Shown: piece by piece, positions 6,251-13,456 of the stretch | How the letters are laid out: every line of letters starts with the position of its first letter | Numbering within the stretch: position 1 is the stretch's first letter | Source of the DNA: DASRAJ01 sp039920305 | GTDB taxonomy: Bacteria; Bacteroidota; Bacteroidia; Chitinophagales; UBA10324 | NCBI GenBank assembly: GCA_039920305.1 | Contig: JBDSEA010000147.1 | Coordinates: 1 to 21,281, forward strand | DNA length: 21,281 bases | Direction of reading: 5' to 3' | Notes under the pieces: generated by a model | The model's input: the letters and a program-made list of their open reading frames with translations, nothing else | The model's database searches: none | What the model was told of the DNA's origin: nothing | Made by a program: the position numbers and the translations under genes

Positions 6251-7771
6251 TCAATTAAACTGACTTTCATCACCATCTTCCTCTGAACTTCCGAGATTCA
6301 TCATGCTGCCTAGGAGATCCTTAAACTGTATTCCTGTTTCGAGCTTGTGTTTGCTAAGCTGTGAAAATTCTGAAAGACCATGCAGGCTGAATTCCATCAT
6401 GAAGAGCTGTTCCTGCTTCGGGGATTTCGGAAAAAAGGATTTCACAAGCTCCTGCAAGCCCGTTACTGCAAGTAATTGTTTTTCATAATCCGGTATGGAG
6501 CAGTTCTGTAGAATGTCAACGGTATTACCTTCATTAAACCAGTTCACAATTTCTGCATATGGGCTCGGCTTATCCCTGCCTTCACGGGAGGTTTTTGATT
6601 TTTTTGTCTTCTCAGGATTTGGAAATATCTCTGAAAACATTTTACGGATGGCTTTACCAATCAGCAGGGTGGCAACGCCTGCCATTCCTTCAACCTCGCC
6701 TTCATACACCAGCTCCACCTTGCCGGTAATGGAGGGGAGAATGCCATAGATATCACTTACTCTCGCATTTCCTTTTGATTCATTGTTCGTTAGCATTCTG
6801 CGCTCAATGGTACTGTAAAGATTTTCAAGAGCGCTGATGGTAAGCCGGGTAGAAACTCCGCTCTTTTTGTCCACATAATCACTTGCCCGGGCTTCCATCG
6901 CAATATGCTCAATCAGGTCGCGCATGAGTGATGGTATCATGATCGATTCTGATTGCGCTGCGGAGATTTCAGCTTCCTGCTCGGTTATTTTTCTTGCAGT
7001 TGAAATGCTTTTCGGATAATGAGTTAGGATCTGGCTATCAATGCGATCTTTGAGCGGCGTTACAATAGAACCACGATTGGTATAATCTTCAGGATTGGCT
7101 GTAAATACAAACTCTATATCAAGTGGCAGCCGCATCTTGAATCCGCGAATCTGAATATCGCCTTCCTGTAAAATGTTGAACAGTGAAACCTGGATTCGTG
7201 CCTGGAGATCAGGCAATTCATTGATCACAAAAATGCAACGATGGGATCGCGGAATAATACCGTAATGAATCACCCGCTCATCACTGTAAGGAAGCTTGAG
7301 TGAAGCAGCTTTGATGGGGTCCACATCACCGATAAGATCAGCTACTGACACATCAGGTGTCGCAAGTTTTTCTGCATAGCGCTCATCCCGGTGCAGCCAT
7401 CCTATGCGCGTTTCATCACCCATTTCGCGAAGTGTATCAAGAGCGAATCTTGAAATCGGGGCAAAGGGGTCATCATTCATTTCTGATCCGGCAACCACTG
7501 GTATATATTCATCCAGAAGATTCACCATCAACCGCGCAAGCCGGGTTTTTGCCTGCCCCCTCAAACCAAGGAAGATGATGTTATGACGTGAAAGAATTGC
7601 TGATTGTAAATGGGGAATCACAGAATCATCATATCCCTGGATACCCTCAAATACATTCCGCCTGTCTTTAAGTGATGCGATGAGATTTTCACGCAACTCA
7701 GTTTTCAGCATTCTTGTTTTGTAGCCGCTTTTTTTAAGTTCACCAAAGGTTTTAATCAAAGAATAATTCAT
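6251..7771 (-). CDS. MoxR/Mg-chelatase-like AAA+ ATPase
   Basis: This 506-residue AAA+ ATPase belongs to the MoxR/magnesium-chelatase-I clade. The Walker A motif is GLRGQAKT (69-76) with K75. Walker B reads CIFVINELPDL with N184-E185, so the usual Asp before the catalytic Glu is Asn. A sensor-1 Asn sits in FTANPEDYTNRG (about N226) and a probable arginine finger in PLKDRID (R243). After the AAA lid (to about 370) comes a Lys/Ser-rich linker (about 390-410) and a C-terminal segment of about 100 residues with no motif I recognise. MoxR ATPases usually act with a von Willebrand factor A protein as chaperone-like remodelers, but no such gene is adjacent here. The upstream neighbour on the same strand is the coiled-coil protein, 80 bp away and without a promoter-like site between, suggesting one transcript. 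True magnesium chelatase function is unlikely. Confidence 0.85.
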   Translation of the reverse strand: MNYSLIKTFGELKKSGYKTRMLKTELRENLIASLKDRRNVFEGIQGYDDSVIPHLQSAILSRHNIIFLGLRGQAKTRLARLMVNLLDEYIPVVAGSEMNDDPFAPISRFALDTLREMGDETRIGWLHRDERYAEKLATPDVSVADLIGDVDPIKAASLKLPYSDERVIHYGIIPRSHRCIFVINELPDLQARIQVSLFNILQEGDIQIRGFKMRLPLDIEFVFTANPEDYTNRGSIVTPLKDRIDSQILTHYPKSISTARKITEQEAEISAAQSESIMIPSLMRDLIEHIAMEARASDYVDKKSGVSTRLTISALENLYSTIERRMLTNNESKGNARVSDIYGILPSITGKVELVYEGEVEGMAGVATLLIGKAIRKMFSEIFPNPEKTKKSKTSREGRDKPSPYAEIVNWFNEGNTVDILQNCSIPDYEKQLLAVTGLQELVKSFFPKSPKQEQLFMMEFSLHGLSEFSQLSKHKLETGIQFKDLLGSMMNLGSSEEDGDESQFN

Positions 7772-7851
7772 AGAGTCAAATTAGATATGCAGATGATTCC
7801 TGTGATAATTGCGCTGACATCATTCTCTGATTTCCCTTTTTGGATAACAGA

Positions 7852-9213
7852 TTAAGTGGGATTAGAGCGCTGCATCTGCTCGGTAAGGAATTTTATTTTC
7901 TCACGTGTGCTTTCAATTTCTTTTCTGGTGGTCTCCATCTTTTCCTTCTTTTCTTCAATCCATTCATTTACGCGGTTTTTGAAGAAATCATTTTGAACAG
8001 AACTCCATTTGATATTGAGGTCCTTTATTTCTTTGTCGAGTGTTTTAATAAAGGATTCCTTGCGACGCGCCAGATCCTCAAGGCCGGAGATCTGATTCTT
8101 AGCTTCATGCACTCTTCCGGTGGTTGCTTTTTCCCTTGCCTTTTTCCAAAGTGTTTCAATCACGTTATCAATTTCCCGCAATTGTGCGCGATCGAGATTC
8201 ATGCTCCTCATTTCATTCCTGAGGTTTTTCACCCCTTCAAAAACTTTTTGTGCCCGTCCGCTGGAAAGCAATGAATCAGAGATTGCTGTAAGCCGCTCTG
8301 TAACTATCTTAAAATTGGCATCACGGATTTCCCGTTTACGGTCAAAAATTTTATCTTTCCCTGATTTGATTATCTCCTTAGCCTGTTCACGATGCTCCCG
8401 GCTCATTTCAAGGGATTCTATACCTTCAGGTGATTGAACTTTTCCCTCCCTTAAAAATTTATTTGCTTCTTCAATCTTAAAAAATGATTTTTCCAGTTCC
8501 TCATGGGTCATTCCATAGCTCAACGCTTCCTGCACGATTTCCTGAATACGCTCCAGTTTTAAATGCGAGGTTTTAGTAATTTTTGTTTTCTGCTCTTCCT
8601 GCAATATCCTGGTATCATTGCATAGTTCCCCTATACGATCCTTGAATTTGATACGATCTTCCTTGGGGATTCCCCGCAATGTGAAAATGGTTTTATTCAG
8701 TTCTTTAACATAAAACCAGAAATCAGTGAAGTTGTGCTCATCCCGGAGCCGCATTAGGTTGTCAATCTGCTGGCGTATGAAGGAGGAATTATCGTTCAGC
8801 TCACCCGTATTATCGGTATCAGCACTTATGTCTTCAGCCGGAATTTCATTTTTTTCAAAAACCAGTTCTTTACCCTCGTCCTTCTCTTCCGAAGCGGGTT
8901 CGGTTTTTTCAGAAAAATATTCTGGTTCCGGTATTTCTTCTTTTAAGGATGAGGGAGGTTCTGCAGAAATATTTTCAACCGGGGATGCTGGTGAATCATC
9001 AACAACTTCATTTTCCAAAGAAATTTCTTCTGTTGAAAATTCAGGATCACGTTCTTTTTTTGAATCCGTAACAACAAAGTCTTCGCCGGATAATTCTTCA
9101 GAATCCATTGTCTCTTTTTGTGAAGATCTGTCCAGACTCTCTTCAGTTTCAAGAGGCGAAACCGGGGGTATTGCTTCTTCCCCTTCCCCGCTAAGATTTT
9201 TTTGTTTTTTCAT
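7852..9213 (-). CDS. Coiled-coil protein with acidic low-complexity N-terminus, function unknown
   Basis: The protein has 453 residues from the preferred start. I chose ATG at 9213 because a GAGGAAG ribosome-binding-like sequence (plus 9219-9225) stands 5-6 bp upstream. A longer version starting at 9282 would place coding sequence across the promoter-like -7 and palindrome. Residues 1-135 are strongly acidic and Ser/Pro/Glu-rich, probably disordered. Residues about 140-453 are almost entirely helical and charged, with long heptad-like stretches, strongest at about 375-450 (KEKMETTRKEIESTREKIKF). There is no signal peptide or membrane segment, so it should be cytoplasmic. It weakly resembles DUF349-type helical proteins, but I cannot assign a family. 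Pairing with the downstream MoxR-like ATPase suggests a partner, adaptor or substrate role; that is inference. Confidence 0.75.
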   Translation of the reverse strand: MKKQKNLSGEGEEAIPPVSPLETEESLDRSSQKETMDSEELSGEDFVVTDSKKERDPEFSTEEISLENEVVDDSPASPVENISAEPPSSLKEEIPEPEYFSEKTEPASEEKDEGKELVFEKNEIPAEDISADTDNTGELNDNSSFIRQQIDNLMRLRDEHNFTDFWFYVKELNKTIFTLRGIPKEDRIKFKDRIGELCNDTRILQEEQKTKITKTSHLKLERIQEIVQEALSYGMTHEELEKSFFKIEEANKFLREGKVQSPEGIESLEMSREHREQAKEIIKSGKDKIFDRKREIRDANFKIVTERLTAISDSLLSSGRAQKVFEGVKNLRNEMRSMNLDRAQLREIDNVIETLWKKAREKATTGRVHEAKNQISGLEDLARRKESFIKTLDKEIKDLNIKWSSVQNDFFKNRVNEWIEEKKEKMETTRKEIESTREKIKFLTEQMQRSNPT

Positions 9214-9240
9214 TACTACTTCCTCATACAATATGAAAAT

Positions 9241-9248
9241 CAAAAATA
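9241..9248 (-). promoter_or_regulatory. -7 promoter element of the coiled-coil/ATPase transcript
   Basis: TATTTTTG on the minus strand matches TAnnTTTG exactly. It stands 27 bp before the chosen ATG at 9213. No TTG lies 17-23 bp upstream (the nearest is 26 bp away), so only half the consensus is met. The overlapping palindrome may explain the poor -33, for example if an activator is required. Confidence 0.4.
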
Positions 9249-9262
9249 GATAATCATTATCT
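9248..9262. promoter_or_regulatory. 15-bp palindrome resembling a Fur/PerR-family operator
   Basis: The sequence AGATAATCATTATCT is a perfect 7-1-7 inverted repeat. The 7-1-7 Fur box core described in Bacillus is TGATAATnATTATCA, so 13 of the 14 half-site positions would be matched apart from the symmetric outer pair, which is A/T here. It abuts the -7 element of the coiled-coil gene, a position suited to repression by a Fur, PerR or Zur protein. The palindrome is seen; the regulator is inferred. Confidence 0.45.
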
Positions 9263-9361
9263 CTTTTGCTTATACAACTCAATTCAGACTTCCTCTATAC
9301 CTCTGAACCAATGTGAGCATTCTGACTGTGATCAGCTACTCATTATTATTCAATACAATCA

Positions 9362-10729
9362 TCACACCAGTACATTAATAAGCTCATCTACCTTTCCAAC
9401 CCAGTGCACTTCAATTTTATTTTTAGTGACATCCAAACCCTTCTTGTTATATTTGGAAACAAATATTTTTCCGAATCCGAGCTTATCAGCCTCACTTATC
9501 CGCTGCTCTATTCGGGTGACTGCCCGAATTTCGCCGGATAAGCCTACCTCACCACTGAAGCAAACGCCTGCCGGAATGGGCGCATCTTCAAATGATGAAA
9601 TCAATGCTGCCACTACTGCCAGATCAATAGCAGGATCTTCAACCCGCAAGCCTCCGGCGATATTAAAGAAGACATCCTTTACACCAAAATGAAAACCACA
9701 CCGCTTTTCCAGCACTGCGAGCAGCATGTTCAACCGCCTGGGATCAAACCCGGTTGATGAGCGCTGTGGAGTTCCATAAATAAACGGGGTCACGAGTGCC
9801 TGGGTTTCAATCAGCATTGGACGAATACCTTCAAGCATTGAGGCGATTGCAATACCACTTACCTGCTCATCGCGTTGAGTGATCAGCAGCTCTGACGGGT
9901 TTTTTACCTGCCGCATTCCTTCACTCGTTAATTCATAGATGCCCAGCTCAGATGCCGAGCCATAACGATTTTTGAGGGTGCGCAGGATGCGATAGGTATA
10001 GTGGCGGTCACCTTCAAGCTGCAGGACAGTATCAACCATGTGCTCTAAAACCTTTGGACCTGCAAGCGTTCCTTCCTTGGTAATATGACCAATCAGAAAA
10101 ACCGGGACACCGGATTCCTTGGCGTACTGAATAAATTCTGAGGTGCATTCACGCACCTGCGAAATGCTTCCCGCCGTAGCATCAATTGACGGCGTCTGCA
10201 TGGTTTGTATCGAATCAATTATAAGGACATCCGGATCAATTGCGGCAATGTGAGCAAAGATGCTTTCCGTGTTGGTATCAGTAAGGATATAGCACTGGTC
10301 ATTAAGCTGCTGCAGCCTTTCCGCCCGCATCTTAGTCTGCTGCTCGCTTTCTTCCCCTGAAATATAAAGGATTGTGTGCTCTCTGAGCAGCAATGAAAGT
10401 TGCAGCATCAGGGTGGATTTTCCAAAGCCGGGCTCGCCGCCTATTAATACTACAGAACCTGCTACAATTCCACCTCCGAGCACACGGTTAAATTCCTCAT
10501 CAGGTGTAACAAGCCGCGGTTGCCTGGAAGGCTCTATCTCTGAAATTTTCTGAGGCCGGGTTTCACGCCTGGTTCGTTCGTGTCTTCTCCATGCTACAGG
10601 TTTCTTTTCTTTTACAATTATTTCTTCAACATAGGTATTCCATTCGCCGCAGGAAGGACATTTGCCAATCCACTTGCCGGATTGAGCTCCGCAGTTCTGG
10701 CAATGGAAAACAGTTCTTGCTGATGGCAT
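9362..10729 (-). CDS. radA: DNA repair protein RadA (Sms)
   Basis: This 455-residue bacterial RadA is a RecA-like ATPase and DnaB-type helicase that promotes branch migration and processing of recombination intermediates. Domains are in canonical order. A four-cysteine zinc finger (C10, C13, C24, C27) comes first. A RecA-like ATPase core follows, with Walker A GEPGFGKST (98-106) and Walker B VLIIDSIQTM (about 168-177). Next is the RadA-specific motif KNRYGS at 253-258 (consensus KNRFG, conservative Phe to Tyr). Last is a C-terminal Lon-protease-like domain (about 285-455). The length is normal. It is transcribed away from the dipeptidyl peptidase gene, and 148 bp separate it from the coiled-coil gene, which has its own promoter-like site. 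Confidence 0.97.
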   Translation of the reverse strand: MPSARTVFHCQNCGAQSGKWIGKCPSCGEWNTYVEEIIVKEKKPVAWRRHERTRRETRPQKISEIEPSRQPRLVTPDEEFNRVLGGGIVAGSVVLIGGEPGFGKSTLMLQLSLLLREHTILYISGEESEQQTKMRAERLQQLNDQCYILTDTNTESIFAHIAAIDPDVLIIDSIQTMQTPSIDATAGSISQVRECTSEFIQYAKESGVPVFLIGHITKEGTLAGPKVLEHMVDTVLQLEGDRHYTYRILRTLKNRYGSASELGIYELTSEGMRQVKNPSELLITQRDEQVSGIAIASMLEGIRPMLIETQALVTPFIYGTPQRSSTGFDPRRLNMLLAVLEKRCGFHFGVKDVFFNIAGGLRVEDPAIDLAVVAALISSFEDAPIPAGVCFSGEVGLSGEIRAVTRIEQRISEADKLGFGKIFVSKYNKKGLDVTKNKIEVHWVGKVDELINVLV

Positions 10730-10930
10730 GGAATTAAATTGTGAAGGATTAAAAATTACTGATTGAATAGCTGAATTTTAACATTATTGAGATGATGTAA
10801 ATTAATAAACAGTACAAAGGAAAATGTTTTGGGTAATAATATTCATCTGTGGAAAGCAATTGAGAGCAGGAGTATTAAATCAGATATTGCTTGAACTTAG
10901 AAAATTTCAGCAGGAAGTGATGTGACAAAT

Positions 10931-10938
10931 TATTTTTG
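10931..10938 (+). promoter_or_regulatory. -7 promoter element of the dipeptidyl peptidase gene
   Basis: TATTTTTG is an exact TAnnTTTG match, 16 bp before the ATG at 10955. A start near 10944 would give a leader of only about 10 nt. No TTG lies at the right distance upstream. Its position downstream of an in-frame GTG at 10922 argues that GTG is not the start. The rest of the 10730-10930 divergent spacer is AT-rich and shows only weak promoter-like matches for radA. Confidence 0.4.
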
Positions 10939-10954
10939 TTTTAAAGTTTTGCAA

Positions 10955-13159
10955 ATGAAATTTCCCGGAACCCTATTTCTGTTCATTTTCTCAGCAGGAT
11001 TTGCTTCTGCGCAAAATAAACTTACACTTGAAGATATATGGCTGAAAAATTCGGTCACAGCAAAATCCGTTGAAGGCTTTAGAGCCATGAAGGATGGAGC
11101 GCATTATATCACAGCGACAGTTAATGAAACGGGATACAAAAATTATTTGAATCATGATTATATAACCGGAAGTGTTACAGATACGCTTGTAAAAGGTAAA
11201 GAGCTTTTATTATCTGATTCCCCGCTGCCAGTAAAACCTGATGGATTTTCACTTAGCATGGATGAATCAAAAATTCTATTCACTACAGAAACAGAAAAAG
11301 TTTACCGGCGTTCGTCTCTCAGTAATAACTTTGTCTATGATCGCAGGAATAAGCGGTTTTTAAGGATTTCTTCAGATGGCAAGCAACAAGCTGCCACATT
11401 TTCTCCGGATGGAGATCACGTTGCATATGTCAGGGGTAATAACATTATTCTTAGAAATCTTACAACGGACGGTGAGGATCAAATCACTAAGGATGGGAAG
11501 AAAAACTTCATAATCAATGGCGTTTGTGACTGGGTTTATGAGGAAGAATTCTCGTTCACGCAGGCTTATCAGTGGTCGCCCGATGGAAAGAACATAGCAT
11601 ATTACCGCTTTGATGAAACGGAGGTGCCGCAGTATACACTTCAATTTTTCAGTGCCAGAACTCATTCAGAGAAAGATAATTATCCCGAGAACTATACCTA
11701 TAAGTATCCAAAGGTTGGTGAAAAGAATTCTGTGGTGTCCATTTTCATTTACCATCTTGACACGAAAAAGACTATAAGAGTTGAGATTGGAAATGAGAGC
11801 GATCAATACATTCCGCGCATCAGGTGGACTCAGAATGAGAACCAGCTTTGTATATTCAGGATGAATCGCCTTCAGAATAAGCTTGAATTACTTCTGGCTG
11901 ATGCTGCTTCAGGAAAAGTAAAGGTTATGCTCATTGAAGAAAACAAGAGGTATATTGATGTTCACGATAACCTTAGCTTCTTTAACAGCAACAAAAATTT
12001 TATCTGGACCAGTGAAATGAGCGGATACAATCATATCTATATCGGTAATGTATCAGATGGGAAATTAACCCCGGTTACATCCGGAAATTATGATGTCACA
12101 AAATTCTACGGGGTTGATGAAAAAAGAGGACTCATTTATTATCAGTCGGCGGAAGTTTCTCCGCTGCAGCGGTATGTTTATGCGATTTCCATGGATGGTA
12201 AAAACAAGAAGCAATTGACCCGTGATTCAGGATGGAATGATGCCACCTTCAATGATGTGTTTACTTATATGATGGTTACTCATTCTGATGCGAACAAGCC
12301 GCCTGATTACAAATTATATGATGCTAAAGGAAAATTCATACGCTTGCTTGAAGATAATTCTGTTCTCGCTGCAAAGCTTAGCGGTTATCAGTTAGCCAGG
12401 AAAGAATTTTTTTCCTTCACCACCAATGAAGGGATATCATTGAACGGGTACATGATCAAGCCACAAAATTTTGATGAGGCAAAAAAATATCCCATATTCA
12501 TGTTTGCCTATGGAGGGCCTAACTCACAGCAGGTGACTGATGCATGGGGTGGAAATAATTTTTTGTTCTTCGAATACCTTGCGCATGAAGATTACATAGT
12601 TGCCTGCGTTGACAATCGCGGTACAGGAGCGCGTGGAGAGGAATTCAAAAAAATGACCTACCTGCATCTCGGGAAGTACGAGCCAATTGATCAGATTGCA
12701 GCAGCAAAATATCTCGGATCGCTGCCCTTCGCAGATGCAACCCGCATTGGAATTTTCGGATGGAGCTATGGCGGTTATCTTTCTCTACTGTGTATTTCCC
12801 TTGGATCAGATATTTTTAAAGCGGCTGTTGCAGTAGCCCCTGTTACTAACTGGCGGTTTTATGACAGCATTTACACTGAGCGCTACATGCGCGATAATCA
12901 TCAAAATAAGGAGGGCTACGATGATGGCGCTCCCCTAACCTATGCTGATAAAATCAAAGGGAATCTTTTGCTTGTTGCCGGCATGGCGGATGATAATGTG
13001 CATTATCAAAATACCGGCAGGTTCATCAACACCCTTTATGAGCATAATGTAAAATTCGATCAGTTAACTTTTCCTGACAGGGCTCACAACCTTTCAGGCG
13101 GCAATACCCGATTCTATTTATATTCAAGAATGGTTGATTGGCTGAAAGAGAATTTGTGA
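10955..13159 (+). CDS. Secreted dipeptidyl peptidase IV (peptidase family S9B)
   Basis: This 734-residue exported prolyl-type dipeptidyl peptidase removes X-Pro/X-Ala dipeptides from peptide N-termini outside the inner membrane. The start is set at ATG 10955 because it begins a clean signal peptide (MKFPGTLFLFIFSAGFASA, cut before QN). The upstream GTG at 10922 would add 11 residues and precede the -7 box. Residues about 40-460 form the eight-bladed propeller, containing the Glu-rich DWVYEEEF segment (about 192-199) that binds the substrate amino terminus. The C-terminal alpha/beta hydrolase holds the nucleophile S604 in GWSYGGY, the acid in GMADDNVH (677-684) and H711 in DRAHNL. Length is near human DPP4 (766). 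The peptide transporter follows about 300 bp downstream, consistent with dipeptide release and uptake. Confidence 0.95.
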   Translation: MKFPGTLFLFIFSAGFASAQNKLTLEDIWLKNSVTAKSVEGFRAMKDGAHYITATVNETGYKNYLNHDYITGSVTDTLVKGKELLLSDSPLPVKPDGFSLSMDESKILFTTETEKVYRRSSLSNNFVYDRRNKRFLRISSDGKQQAATFSPDGDHVAYVRGNNIILRNLTTDGEDQITKDGKKNFIINGVCDWVYEEEFSFTQAYQWSPDGKNIAYYRFDETEVPQYTLQFFSARTHSEKDNYPENYTYKYPKVGEKNSVVSIFIYHLDTKKTIRVEIGNESDQYIPRIRWTQNENQLCIFRMNRLQNKLELLLADAASGKVKVMLIEENKRYIDVHDNLSFFNSNKNFIWTSEMSGYNHIYIGNVSDGKLTPVTSGNYDVTKFYGVDEKRGLIYYQSAEVSPLQRYVYAISMDGKNKKQLTRDSGWNDATFNDVFTYMMVTHSDANKPPDYKLYDAKGKFIRLLEDNSVLAAKLSGYQLARKEFFSFTTNEGISLNGYMIKPQNFDEAKKYPIFMFAYGGPNSQQVTDAWGGNNFLFFEYLAHEDYIVACVDNRGTGARGEEFKKMTYLHLGKYEPIDQIAAAKYLGSLPFADATRIGIFGWSYGGYLSLLCISLGSDIFKAAVAVAPVTNWRFYDSIYTERYMRDNHQNKEGYDDGAPLTYADKIKGNLLLVAGMADDNVHYQNTGRFINTLYEHNVKFDQLTFPDRAHNLSGGNTRFYLYSRMVDWLKENL

Positions 13160-13318
13160 GCTGATTATTCGGTTTTCAAGATTATAGGTGATAAGATTTC
13201 AATCCGGAAATAAATCAATAAAAAGTGCCACTGGAGCAAAAGCAAACCAGGTTTGGTCAGCACGGATGGCAATCAGGGTGCTGGCTTACATAGATTTAAA
13301 GCGCTGTTCATTGGTAAA

Positions 13319-13362
13319 AACACACGTAATCCTGTTTGTTTGATGCATGAATTATGTGTGTT
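13319..13362 (-). terminator. Long-stem hairpin with a T-run on the minus strand; terminator-like or structured RNA
   Basis: AACACACGTAAT (13319-13330) pairs with ATTATGTGTGTT (13351-13362): 11 Watson-Crick pairs and one G-U pair around a 20-nt loop. On the minus strand the stem runs directly into a T-run (A13316-13320 on plus), as in an intrinsic terminator, but no minus-strand gene is visible upstream of it. On the plus strand GGCTCCC follows, so it does not look like a terminator for the peptidase gene. Confidence 0.4.
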
Positions 13363-13407
13363 GGCTCCCTGTTATGTACTTATGGATGGTAAGATTGTCG
13401 AATGAAA

Positions 13408-13438
13408 TTTTGCCATTGCTATAATCAATTTATCTTTC
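13408..13438 (+). promoter_or_regulatory. Candidate promoter of the peptide transporter gene
   Basis: TTTTG (13408-13412), an 18-bp spacer and TATCTTTC (13431-13438) match the Bacteroidota promoter except for the last base of the -7. Transcription would start about 12 nt before the ATG at 13457. Confidence 0.4.
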
Positions 13439-13456
13439 CTGCCCAAACTCTCAGCA

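Larger units (their letters stand above)
13160..13456. other. Intergenic region between dipeptidyl peptidase and peptide transporter genes
   Basis: This 297-bp stretch has no credible coding frame. It contains a 13-bp palindrome CAAACCAGGTTTG (13243-13255), a long-stem hairpin (13319-13362) and a promoter candidate just before the transporter. Otherwise I see nothing in it. Confidence 0.6.

Noticed and set aside
6251..7771. Magnesium chelatase for (bacterio)chlorophyll synthesis, given nearby carotenoid genes
   Set aside because: No chelatase H/D subunits or other tetrapyrrole genes are present. The sequence fits the wider MoxR-like clade.
7840..9253. Several plus-strand frames of 105-175 residues opposite the coiled-coil gene
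   Set aside because: They are antisense shadows of a Glu/Lys/Ser-rich gene, giving Phe- or Ser-rich low-complexity translations without motifs or plausible starts.
9214..9282. 23-residue N-terminal extension of the coiled-coil protein
   Set aside because: It would translate across the -7 element and the palindrome, while the internal ATG at 9213 has a good GAGGAAG ribosome-binding-like sequence.
10922..10954. GTG start for the dipeptidyl peptidase
   Set aside because: It would place 11 residues before a clean signal peptide and would lie upstream of the TATTTTTG -7 element.
13243..13255. 13-bp palindrome CAAACCAGGTTTG as a regulatory site
   Set aside because: It is isolated, about 200 bp from the next start, with no second copy or promoter overlap; chance is a sufficient explanation.
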